12,247 bases of DNA from NCBI GenBank assembly GCA_900552735.1, contig USBA01000041.1, positions 1-12,247 of the forward strand. The letters are read 5' to 3'. This document shows, piece after piece, positions 1-6,603 of the stretch (position 1 is the first letter of the stretch; the number at the start of each line of letters is the position of its first letter). Made by a program: the position numbers and the translations under genes. Under the pieces are notes generated by a model. That model saw only the letters and a list, made by a program, of their open reading frames with translations. It was not told the origin of the DNA and did no database searches. Source of the stretch: an uncultured Collinsella sp. (GTDB taxonomy: Bacteria > Actinomycetota > Coriobacteriia > Coriobacteriales > Coriobacteriaceae).

Positions 1-3000
1 CGGCTTGGCGTCGTTGGTCACGCCAGCGACCTCGCCGGACTCGGTCACGGTGTAGGTAAAGGTGTGCTCGCGCTTCTCGGGCTTCTCGCCCAGAGCCTTG
101 TTAAGGTCGTCGAGCGTAAAGGTGATCTTGCCAAAGTCGACCTTGCCCTTGGCATCATTGGTCACACTCGCGTTCGCGGGCATGGGTGTGCCCTCTTCAC
201 CGGTCACGGTAAAGGTGAACTTGCCGGCAATGTCAGCCGGGGTCAAGCCATCAGGAACCTGCAGGTTCTTGATGCCCGTAAGCGATGCCTCGGCAGCATT
301 CGTGGTGTAGGCGTTCTTGAACTCGATGCTCTTGACGTCCTTCAGCTCGTGCGTGGCAACCAGCTGGCCCTTGCCGTTATCGGCGATGGTCGTCACGATG
401 GTGTAGGCCGCGTCATCGTAGTCAACACCGCCGGCGTTGCCCTTAACCTCATGCAGCATGTAGGTGTGCTGGCCGATCTCGGTGTACTTGATGGCACTGA
501 ACATCACCTTGCCGTTGGCGGCGTTCTTAACGGTCTCGACAGGTTTAACTTCCTTGTCAATGATTTCGAGCAGCTCAAAGCTGAACTCGTCGGCCGTAAG
601 GTCACGCCCGGTCAGAGACTTGGTCACGGTAATCTGGTCGGTGACGCTGGACTCAACAGGATTCGTGGCGTAAACGTTCTTGAACTCGGTCTCGCCCGAG
701 GTCACCTTCACGCCAGCGCTCAGCTCGCCCTTCTTGTCGGGCGTTACCGTCACGGTGATCTCCGCGACGTTCTTGCTGTAGGCGATGCCGTCAATCGTGG
801 TCCCGGCATGCTTTTCACTGACCTTGTAGACGTACGTGCCAGGTTCGGTGTATTCGATCGTGCCGAAGTCGATGGCAGCCTTGCCCTGGTCCAGGTCAGC
901 CTTGCCCTGGTCCAGGTCAGCCTTGCGCACGGTCGCAGTCCTAGCCGCAGGCATCGGAGCATTGCCCTCGGACGTCAGCCCAAACTCAAACGTGTCCGTA
1001 TCCGTCCAAGCGCGGCCCTCGAGCACCTTGGTTAGACCAAAGCTGGCCTTGGTGTTCACCATTGCCGGCATCATGTCATACGCAAAGCTGATCTTGCCGT
1101 TGTCGCCCAGGTAGGAATTGACATGCGTCGCGGTCGCCTTGGCGGACACGTTATTCCACTTGGGGTTGAGAACGTCGGTCGCGGTGCCGGTGTTGTTGCC
1201 GCCCACGCTCTTCTTGGTGGTGTGGAGCTCATCGATAAAGGCCAGGCGCGCGGTTCCCACGCTAAACGACAGGTTTCCGTCCTTGTCGGCAACTATAGCG
1301 CCGTCAAACTTGGCAGCGTCGCCACCGATGAACTCGATGACGGCGGTGGTGGGCTTGGCCTCGCCGTTCTTGCCCTGCTCCTCAAACTCATCCTTGTAGT
1401 AATAGGTGCCTTTCTCTGCCAGTGAATTCTTTGCGGGCTGTGTGCAGTCCTTGTCCGTGTAAATGGGAGTCTGCTTCTGGAAGTAGTAGTAGCGGTTGGT
1501 GTCGGCCGGCTCAAAGGTCGCAACCGTATCGCCCAACGCACCACCGCTCCACTTGTTCGCGTAGAAGCTCACGGTCTTGGTGCCGTTGGCAACAGCCGTA
1601 TTGCTCTCGATGTAATCCTTGAGCCCCGTTACCTTCTCGGGCGTAAACAGGTTGTCGAGTGCGACCTTCTTCACGCTCGAGGCATACTTCACCTGGATGG
1701 GCTTAACGGTATCGACCGAAAGCTTGCCGTCTACGGTCTTAAAGTGACTCAGCGGAATCAACGACGCGGGAATGTTGACCGTTACGATATCGCCCTTCTG
1801 GGGATTGTCGTCGCCGGCACGCTGCGCGGTAATGAGCAGGTCTTTTGCCTTGCCATCGAACTCGTACGTATCGGTCTTGGTTTCTTTGTTGACCGTCTTG
1901 CTCGGATTGGTAAACGGCGTGCCGTTGATGACGACCTCGGTGAAGCTGTCGACCTGCATAAAGTCGCCCAGCTCGTCGGTAAACGTGATGTAGCCGGACT
2001 TGGTCTCGTCGTAGCCCTTATGGATTTCGGTCGGATAAGGCGCCTCCGATGTGATGGCCTGCGAGATGTCGTCGAAAACCTTCTTGAGCTCTTCAGCATT
2101 GGTCGCCGACTTGTAGTAGTCGGAATTTTCCGAGCGTGTGCCAAGCTCGTCGCTCGCATACGACGTGGCATCGGGATAATTACTCGACACGGCGTGCATA
2201 AACTTGTTGACGTCGCTTGTCCCCTTTTTCGAGGGATCGGCAACGGGGTCCGCTCCACTAAAGATGCCGATGGTATAAACGGTGGCCTTGCCATCCTTCA
2301 TCTTCTTGGCAGCCGTCACGGCAGCATCGGCGACGTCAGAATCAAACTCGCTGTAGCTCGTTGGCTTGCCGTCGGTAAAGAACACAACGATCTTCTTGGC
2401 ATCTGCGCGACCAGAAGTGATATCCCCGGCCAGTTCCAGACCATTGTCGGCACGCGTGGCACCGCTTGGCTTGATTCCAGCAACTGTATCCTCAAGAACT
2501 TTCACGTTGCCGCCAGAGCAATCGGTCAAACCCTTCATTACCTGCGAGTGGTTGTACTTGTATTGGCCTTGATAGTACGTGTCATTGCCGACCTTATCAG
2601 TCTTATCACCCGCAAACTTAACAATGGCAACCCCATGCTGTCTATCAACGCCCTCGATAGCCTCGTTTTGTTTGGCGATGGTATTGATAAAGCTGTTCGC
2701 AGCGCTCTTCAGTGCATCGATGCGCTTGGTGGAATCTCCGCCACCCATAGGATCATCCATCGAGCCGGAGGCATCCAGCACCATCACGATGTCGAGTGGC
2801 GTGGTGACTGTCACGGTTGAATTAGACGTCGAGGACATCGCCGAAAGCGTGGTCAAAAAGTCCGACTCTTCGTTTTCCCCGGTTGCCTTGACCGTCTTAT
2901 CGGTCCAGATTCGGCCGACGTTTTGAGTCGTTACTTTGTTATCGTTGTGACCGGCCGCCCAGATTTCCCAGCGTCCGCTGGTATCGGGGTCGACGACCTT

Positions 3001-3135
3001 TCCGGTCATTGTCGGTCCGTCCATACCGGTGCTGGACCTGGCGTTGGCCTCGGGCAGCATGGCAAATGCTGCAGCTGGCAACACCAGCACTACGGCCAGT
3101 ATCACCGCCAAGAGACCCCTCGTGTACTTACTCAT
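1..3135 (-). CDS. VWA-domain surface adhesin with pilin-type isopeptide repeats (C-terminus outside the window)
   Basis: An open frame of 1045 codons runs from an ATG at 3135 to the window edge, preceded by a purine-rich RBS (AAGGGAGA). Residues 1-25 form a signal peptide: basic start, hydrophobic core, then a PAAAFA cleavage region. The motif GRIWTDKTV near residue 70 is typical of these adhesins. A von Willebrand A domain spans about residues 115-360 with a complete metal site: DASGS at 121-125, T227 and D255. A middle region (about 360-690) contains a segment reading NRYYYFQKQTPIY. From about 697 at least three repeats follow, ending in FKNVY (about 816), FKNAY (about 939) and one cut off by the window. 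They resemble the Spy0128/FctA-type pilin domains that form Lys-Asn isopeptide bonds. Any LPXTG sorting signal would lie beyond position 1. The likely role is host or mucus attachment or a pilus tip. Domain assignment is from pattern recognition; the ligand is unknown. Confidence 0.87.
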   Translation of the reverse strand, partial: MSKYTRGLLAVILAVVLVLPAAAFAMLPEANARSSTGMDGPTMTGKVVDPDTSGRWEIWAAGHNDNKVTTQNVGRIWTDKTVKATGENEESDFLTTLSAMSSTSNSTVTVTTPLDIVMVLDASGSMDDPMGGGDSTKRIDALKSAANSFINTIAKQNEAIEGVDRQHGVAIVKFAGDKTDKVGNDTYYQGQYKYNHSQVMKGLTDCSGGNVKVLEDTVAGIKPSGATRADNGLELAGDITSGRADAKKIVVFFTDGKPTSYSEFDSDVADAAVTAAKKMKDGKATVYTIGIFSGADPVADPSKKGTSDVNKFMHAVSSNYPDATSYASDELGTRSENSDYYKSATNAEELKKVFDDISQAITSEAPYPTEIHKGYDETKSGYITFTDELGDFMQVDSFTEVVINGTPFTNPSKTVNKETKTDTYEFDGKAKDLLITAQRAGDDNPQKGDIVTVNIPASLIPLSHFKTVDGKLSVDTVKPIQVKYASSVKKVALDNLFTPEKVTGLKDYIESNTAVANGTKTVSFYANKWSGGALGDTVATFEPADTNRYYYFQKQTPIYTDKDCTQPAKNSLAEKGTYYYKDEFEEQGKNGEAKPTTAVIEFIGGDAAKFDGAIVADKDGNLSFSVGTARLAFIDELHTTKKSVGGNNTGTATDVLNPKWNNVSAKATATHVNSYLGDNGKISFAYDMMPAMVNTKASFGLTKVLEGRAWTDTDTFEFGLTSEGNAPMPAARTATVRKADLDQGKADLDQGKAAIDFGTIEYTEPGTYVYKVSEKHAGTTIDGIAYSKNVAEITVTVTPDKKGELSAGVKVTSGETEFKNVYATNPVESSVTDQITVTKSLTGRDLTADEFSFELLEIIDKEVKPVETVKNAANGKVMFSAIKYTEIGQHTYMLHEVKGNAGGVDYDDAAYTIVTTIADNGKGQLVATHELKDVKSIEFKNAYTTNAAEASLTGIKNLQVPDGLTPADIAGKFTFTVTGEEGTPMPANASVTNDAKGKVDFGKITFTLDDLNKALGEKPEKREHTFTYTVTESGEVAGVTNDAKP
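876..926. repeat. 21-bp tandem duplication inside the adhesin gene
   Basis: Two identical 21-bp units lie back to back at 879-899 and 900-920, with partial matches extending to 876 and 926. In the adhesin frame each unit encodes the seven residues of KADLDQG, so the protein reads ADLDQGK twice, inside the first pilin-type repeat. The unit length is a multiple of three and keeps the frame. It is probably a recent slippage duplication in a surface loop. Confidence 0.9.
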
Positions 3136-3187
3136 CGCGTCTCCCTTCTCGCAGGCTCAGACCTTGCATCAGCCTAAAGTTACGGAA

Positions 3188-3268
3188 TGAGACACAATTT
3201 GGGCAGGTGACACACGTTCCAGATTCGGTTTTGGGCGTGAGACAAATGTCTCACCAAAGTTGAGACAC
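3188..3268. promoter_or_regulatory. TGAGACA site cluster upstream of the adhesin, candidate operator
   Basis: TGAGACA occurs in direct orientation at 3188, 3238 and 3261 and inverted at 3247-3253. A related TGACACA lies at 3208. The middle pair forms a palindrome at 3237-3254: GTGAGACA, spacer AA, TGTCTCAC (8-bp perfect arms). The cluster is 53-133 bp upstream of the adhesin ATG at 3135 and there is no other gene nearby, so it may control that gene. I do not see a convincing -35/-10 pair. The binding protein is unknown. Confidence 0.45.
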
Positions 3269-3312
3269 GAGGGTTTTCGCAGGAAAACGGGTGCGACTCG
3301 GAGCCAACAGGT

Positions 3313-3551
3313 CAAAATGATCCGTTTTCCTCCGTCCCCGGGGGATCAGTTGGTAACGCTCGCCACGAAACCGGCCCATCTACTACGTTTAACCCGATAC
3401 CCCTGACCATAACCGTGTTTTACGAAAAACCGCAGGCGTTCTACCTGCGGTTTTCTTTTCGCATTTTTTGCCGTGGTTGAGGGACGCCGCCCAAACGTAG
3501 TAGATAGGCCCATTTCATGGCGAACGGGCCACACGGATGTCCTCGCGAGGC
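3313..3551. repeat. Palindromic intergenic repeat, copy 1
   Basis: The unit opens with a 36-bp head (3313-3348) that begins CAAAATGATCCG and ends GGGGGATCA, with short TGATCC/GGATCA ends. A long inverted repeat follows: the left arm 3361-3390 pairs with the right arm 3493-3522 at 26 of 30 positions, with ACTACGTTT/AAACGTAGT innermost. Between the arms lies a perfect 11-bp terminator-like hairpin (3426-3454). The unit ends with the 10-bp palindrome CCTCGCGAGG (3541-3550). A second, diverged copy starts at 3552. No coding potential is convincing here. It could be a MITE-like element or a structured RNA. Confidence 0.75.
3426..3460. terminator. Perfect 11-bp hairpin with T-rich flank inside repeat copy 1
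   Basis: AAAACCGCAGG (3426-3436) pairs perfectly with CCTGCGGTTTT (3444-3454) around a 7-nt loop. T-rich sequence follows on the plus strand (TTTTCTTTTC), and the complement also ends in a T run, so it has the shape of a bidirectional intrinsic terminator. Copy 2 keeps the right arm (ACCTGCGGTTTT at about 3690-3705) but its left arm is degenerate. No gene ends just upstream on either strand, so a role in ending adhesin or operon transcription is uncertain. Confidence 0.5.
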
Positions 3552-3768
3552 CAAAATGATCCGTTTCCCTCTGTCCACGGGAGATCAAGCGCTGTTACGA
3601 ATATGGTGTCATTTCAAAACTATGCCGGTTTACTACGATAAAAACGAGATTCCCGACCACGCGTGATTTTTTCGCAAAACTACAAGCCATCTACCTGCGG
3701 TTTTGATTTTGCCAAATGCGGTGTGGTTGGAGGTGGGCGATTTATCGTAGTAATCCGGCATAGTTTTG
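3552..3768. repeat. Palindromic intergenic repeat, copy 2
   Basis: The head at 3552-3587 matches the head of copy 1 at 32 of 36 positions. The arms at 3615-3642 and 3741-3768 are complementary at 27 of 28 positions, with TACTACGATAAA/TTTATCGTAGTA innermost. Compared with copy 1, both keep TACTACG at the inner left, TCTACCTGCGGTTTT in the middle, GTGGTTG further right and CGTAGTA at the inner right. The outer arm sequences differ, yet each pairs with its own partner. The two heads are 239 bp apart. Confidence 0.75.
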
Positions 3769-3783
3769 TTCGCGACGGCTCCA

Positions 3784-3830
3784 CCGCGCATTAAGCGCGG
3801 GGCCGGTGGGGCATTTTTGCCCCACCGGCC
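3784..3830 (-). terminator. Two GC-rich hairpins after the hydrogenase operon
   Basis: The 13-bp perfect stem GGCCGGTGGGGCA / TGCCCCACCGGCC lies at 3801-3813 and 3818-3830 with a 4-nt loop. A second stem CCGCGC/GCGCGG lies at 3784-3789 and 3795-3800. Read on the minus strand they come 24 nt after the stop of the last hydrogenase gene, the usual place for an operon end. No T run follows on the minus strand, so this may be an mRNA-stabilising 3' structure rather than a classical intrinsic terminator. Confidence 0.6.
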
Positions 3831-3853
3831 CCTATTCCAGTTCTATCCCAGCG

Positions 3854-4195
3854 TTACTCCGGTTTGGTTTCTACCGTGGGAGTCTTATTCGCCGCAACTG
3901 GAGTACGAGCGGTGTCCATAGTCAGGCAGTGCTTGGGGCAGCTCTCGATGCACTCACCGCACACCACGCAGGCATACGGGTCGATCGACCACGTTCCACC
4001 CTTGCGATCGACCGCAAGCGCGCCCGCCGGGCAGCGGCGCGCGCACATGCCGCAGCAGATGCACACGCCCATGTCGTTGACGATATGTCCGCGCAGGCGC
4101 TCGGGCGCCGCGAGCTCCTCCTGCGGATAGCACACCGTTACCGGCTGCTTGACCATAGAGCCCAAGGCCGTCTTGGCAAATGTCAGCAAACTCAT
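3854..4195 (-). CDS. echF: Ech-type hydrogenase 2x[4Fe-4S] ferredoxin-like subunit (EchF/HycF-like)
   Basis: This is a 113-residue polyferredoxin-type subunit, the last gene of the operon. Two cluster-binding motifs are complete: C45-x2-C48-x2-C51-x3-C55-P and C76-x2-C79-x2-C82-x3-C86-P. In the family (EchF, HycF, NuoI-like) these two [4Fe-4S] clusters pass electrons from the donor towards the small-subunit cluster on the cytoplasmic side. I chose the ATG at 4195, which lies 7 bp after the large-subunit stop with AAAGG upstream. A longer frame reaches 4234 but would overlap the large-subunit gene. The N-terminal segment (SLLTFAKTALGSMVKQPVT) is the usual membrane-proximal helix of NuoI/EchF proteins. 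The C-terminal 20 residues (TPVAANKTPTVETKPE region) are a polar tail with no recognised motif. Confidence 0.88.
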   Translation of the reverse strand: MSLLTFAKTALGSMVKQPVTVCYPQEELAAPERLRGHIVNDMGVCICCGMCARRCPAGALAVDRKGGTWSIDPYACVVCGECIESCPKHCLTMDTARTPVAANKTPTVETKPE

Positions 4196-4202
4196 GCCGC
4201 GC

Positions 4203-5291
4203 CTACCTTTCCGTGCAGCTAATGCAGGGATCAATGGTCAGGATAATCATGGGCACGTTGGCAATGAGCACGCCCTGCAGCGCATGCGTCAGACCTGCCA
4301 GGTTTTGCGACGTCGGCGTGCGCACGCGAAAACGGTCCAGATTCTTGGTGCCGTTGCCGCGCACATAGTAATACGCCTCGCCGCGCGGCTGCTCAATCAC
4401 AACCTCGCCGCGCGCGCCGTCGGCCGGCGTAAGCTTGGTGCGCCCGCCGATACCGTCGTGCGGGATCTTGTCCACAAGCTCCTTAATGATGTCCATGGCC
4501 TGCGTGACCTCGGCACAACGCACCTGGCAGCGAGCATAGCAGTCTCCATCGGTGGCAACGATGGGCTCAAACGCAGCCAGGTCCGCATAGGCACCGTCGC
4601 CAAACATGCGCACGTCGTAGTCCACGCCCGAGGCGCGACCGAACGGGCCGACCATCGAAAGCTCCAGCGCATCCTTCTTGCTGATCACGCCCACGCCATG
4701 CAAGCGCTCGCCGCAGCTGTCGTCGTCCAAAAACGTATGCACCAGGGCCTCGTAGTCGGGACGCATGGCATCGAGCGTCTGGACAATGCCTGCCAGCTCG
4801 GAGTCCTCAATGTCGTGCTTAAGGCCGCCGATCTCGTTAATCGACAGAATCACGCGGCCGCCGCAGGTACTCTCGAAGATCTTGAGGATCTGCTCGCGCA
4901 GGGTCCACGAACGATAGAACAGCGCCTCGAAGCCAAAGGCATCGGCGAGCAAGCCCAGCCACAGCAGGTGCGAGTGAATGCGCGAAAGCTCGTGCAAAAT
5001 GGTGCGGATATACTGCACGCGGCCGGGCACCTCGATGTCGAGCATGCGCTCGCAGGCGTTGGCATAGCCATAGCTATGTCCCACGGCGCAGATGCCGCAG
5101 ATGCGCTCGGCGATGTAGCCAAACTGGTGCATGTCGCGCTTTTCGGTGAGCTTCTCGAGTCCGCGGTGCACAAAGCCGATCTGCGGAATTGCCTCGATGA
5201 CGCGGTCGTCATCGATCACCAGGTCCAGATGAAGCGGCTCGGGCAGCACCGGGTGCTGCGGGCCAAACGGAATAACGGAGCGATGTGCCAT
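4203..5291 (-). CDS. echE: Ech-type group 4 [NiFe] hydrogenase large (catalytic) subunit
   Basis: This 362-residue protein is homologous to complex I NuoD and carries the NiFe active site. The N-terminal L1 motif is RICGICAVGH (C65, C68, H72) and the C-terminal L2 motif is DPCISCTER (C356, C359), so all four nickel/iron cysteines are present and catalysis should be intact. VHRGLEK at 42-47 is also typical of group 4 enzymes. It catalyses reversible 2H+ + 2e- to H2, working mainly towards H2 evolution when coupled to ferredoxin. The protein ends at the R of the L2 motif, so there is no C-terminal peptide for a maturation protease to remove; this is known for some Ech-type and regulatory hydrogenases. 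The ATG at 5291 has GGAGG upstream and lies 5 bp after the preceding gene's stop. Confidence 0.93.
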   Translation of the reverse strand: MAHRSVIPFGPQHPVLPEPLHLDLVIDDDRVIEAIPQIGFVHRGLEKLTEKRDMHQFGYIAERICGICAVGHSYGYANACERMLDIEVPGRVQYIRTILHELSRIHSHLLWLGLLADAFGFEALFYRSWTLREQILKIFESTCGGRVILSINEIGGLKHDIEDSELAGIVQTLDAMRPDYEALVHTFLDDDSCGERLHGVGVISKKDALELSMVGPFGRASGVDYDVRMFGDGAYADLAAFEPIVATDGDCYARCQVRCAEVTQAMDIIKELVDKIPHDGIGGRTKLTPADGARGEVVIEQPRGEAYYYVRGNGTKNLDRFRVRTPTSQNLAGLTHALQGVLIANVPMIILTIDPCISCTER

Positions 5292-5296
5292 GGACC

Positions 5297-6004
5297 TTAC
5301 GCCTCCTTTTTCTGCTTGTCGCGGGCGGCCTTGGCGGCAAGCGCCGCGCGGACCTTGGCCGCTTTCTCGGGATCCATGGCGGCGAGCTTTGCCTCCATCT
5401 CGGCGGCCTTGAGCGCGGCCTTCGCAGCAGCCTCATCGTGCTGAGTATCGGAGCCGGCAGCCGCAGCGGGCTGAGCAGCGGCGCCCGCGGCATCGCTGGC
5501 GCCCGCAGCACCCTCCCCCGCGGCCGCAGCGGCCTTCTCAGCCGCGGCCTTGCGCGCCTTGGCCTCAGCAGCAGCGCGAACCTTCATGGCCTTCTCGCGC
5601 GCGGCCTTCACCTCGGGCGTGATAACGCTCATGGGCTCGGCAGTCGAAACCTGGTAGAAAAAGCCCTTAAAGTCGATCTGCATATCGGTAATGGCAAGAC
5701 CAAACAGGTCGTGGGCCTCGTTCTCAAACGGGAACACAGCCGGATAGTACGAGCTGATGGACGGGATCTCCTGGTACTGGTCGATACCCTCGACCACCAG
5801 ATTCTCGAACGCATAGCTACCGTCCTGCGAGATCTGCTCCTGGGCGGCGTGGACGTTGATAAACGTATAGACCAGGCGATACGAACCGTCGTCCACGCAG
5901 CGCTCGGCGTGCATCTGCACAAAGCGCGCGCCGACGCCCTTGAGCGCCTGGACATGCGACAGGAGCTCGTCGATCCCAACGGTGGTATAGATAGCCTTTT
6001 GCAT
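5297..6004 (-). CDS. echD: Ech-type hydrogenase NuoC-like subunit with long Ala/Lys-rich tail
   Basis: Residues 1 to about 125 match the 30-kDa NADH dehydrogenase (NuoC/EchD) fold, including the signature ENEAHDLFGL at 94-103. In the family this subunit sits against the large subunit and helps hold the peripheral arm together. Residues about 130-235 form an unusual tail of nearly pure Ala, Lys, Glu and Arg, with a Gly/Ala/Pro patch at 161-185. It is probably helical or disordered and is not part of the usual NuoC domain. The ATG at 6004 overlaps the stop of the small-subunit gene (TAATG), which implies translational coupling. The family assignment is firm for the N-terminal half. The function of the tail is unknown. 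Confidence 0.88.
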   Translation of the reverse strand: MQKAIYTTVGIDELLSHVQALKGVGARFVQMHAERCVDDGSYRLVYTFINVHAAQEQISQDGSYAFENLVVEGIDQYQEIPSISSYYPAVFPFENEAHDLFGLAITDMQIDFKGFFYQVSTAEPMSVITPEVKAAREKAMKVRAAAEAKARKAAAEKAAAAAGEGAAGASDAAGAAAQPAAAAGSDTQHDEAAAKAALKAAEMEAKLAAMDPEKAAKVRAALAAKAARDKQKKEA

Positions 6005-6588
6005 TACTCGGCCTCCTTTGCAGCGGCGGGTGTCCCAGCAGGTGCGTCGCCAGCGGCGGGCGCGTCGCCGGCCTCAGCCGCGGCCACAAACCCGTCCTCG
6101 CCCAGCTCAACGCCACCGTCCCAGGTGGCGGCGCCGCCCACGGTGAGCGGATCGCCGCCGGCGCGCATCACGGCCTCCTTCTGGTCCAGGATGCCGCACG
6201 CCTCCACGATGGCATCGATCACGGTCTCGGGGCGAATGGCGCACCCGGGCGCGTACACGTCCACGGGAATCGCGCGGTCCACGCCGCCGATCACGTTATA
6301 GGCATCGCGGAACACGCCGCCCGAGCACGCGCAGATGCCGCACGCCACCACACACTTGGGCTCGAGCATCTGGTTATAAATTTGGCGCACGACAGGCAGG
6401 TTCTGGGCATTGACCGAACCCGTCACCAAAAAGATATCCGCATGCTTGGGGTTGCCGGTGTTGACCACGCCAAAGCGCTCCGCATCGAACAGTGGCGTGA
6501 GCGAGGCCAGCACCTCGATATCGCATCCGTTGCAGCTCGAGCCGTCGTAATGAATAACCCACGGCGAGCGCGACATTTTATGATCCAT
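6004..6588 (-). CDS. echC: Ech-type hydrogenase small subunit (NuoB-like)
   Basis: This 194-residue protein holds the proximal [4Fe-4S] cluster next to the NiFe site. The likely ligands are C19 and C22 (SSCNGCDIE), C83 (ACGICACSGG) and C116 (YAPGCAIRPE), the pattern of NuoB/EchC/HycG-type small subunits. There is no twin-arginine signal, as expected for a cytoplasm-facing group 4 enzyme. After about residue 150 the sequence becomes a Gly/Ala/Pro/Glu-rich tail beyond the conserved domain. The ATG at 6588 lies 8 bp after an excellent RBS whose first bases are the stop codon of the upstream gene (TAGGAGG). The second methionine at codon 5 is a less likely start. Confidence 0.92.
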   Translation of the reverse strand: MDHKMSRSPWVIHYDGSSCNGCDIEVLASLTPLFDAERFGVVNTGNPKHADIFLVTGSVNAQNLPVVRQIYNQMLEPKCVVACGICACSGGVFRDAYNVIGGVDRAIPVDVYAPGCAIRPETVIDAIVEACGILDQKEAVMRAGGDPLTVGGAATWDGGVELGEDGFVAAAEAGDAPAAGDAPAGTPAAAKEAE

Positions 6589-6596
6589 GGATGCCG

Positions 6597-6603
6597 CCTC
6601 CTA
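6597..6603 (-). promoter_or_regulatory. Ribosome binding site overlapping a stop codon
   Basis: On the minus strand TAGGAGG contains the TAG stop of the fused membrane-subunit gene and the GGAGG Shine-Dalgarno of the small-subunit gene, 8 nt before its ATG at 6588. This fixes the start of the small subunit and indicates that the two genes are translated in close succession from one mRNA. Confidence 0.8.

Noticed and set aside
64..1035. Long plus-strand open frame of 323 codons opposite the adhesin
   Set aside because: It is the complement of a clear minus-strand adhesin frame with signal peptide, VWA motif and domain repeats. Its own sequence shows no recognisable domain, and it arises from GC-biased codon use.
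3346..3588. Minus-strand 80-codon frame in the 3.3-3.6 kb intergenic region
   Set aside because: It runs through the palindromic repeat and its terminator-like hairpin. No RBS or recognisable protein pattern is seen, and the arms explain the sequence better.
4196..4234. Upstream start for the ferredoxin-like subunit at 4234
   Set aside because: It would overlap the large-subunit gene by 32 bp and add a basic stretch (IPALAARKGRRG) not typical of the family. The ATG at 4195 begins with the usual N-terminal segment and has an RBS.
4149..5444. Plus-strand open frame of 431 codons across the hydrogenase genes
   Set aside because: It lies opposite the NiFe large subunit, which has both nickel motifs intact. 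The antisense frame is rich in His/Ala/Leu with no domain and crosses several gene boundaries.
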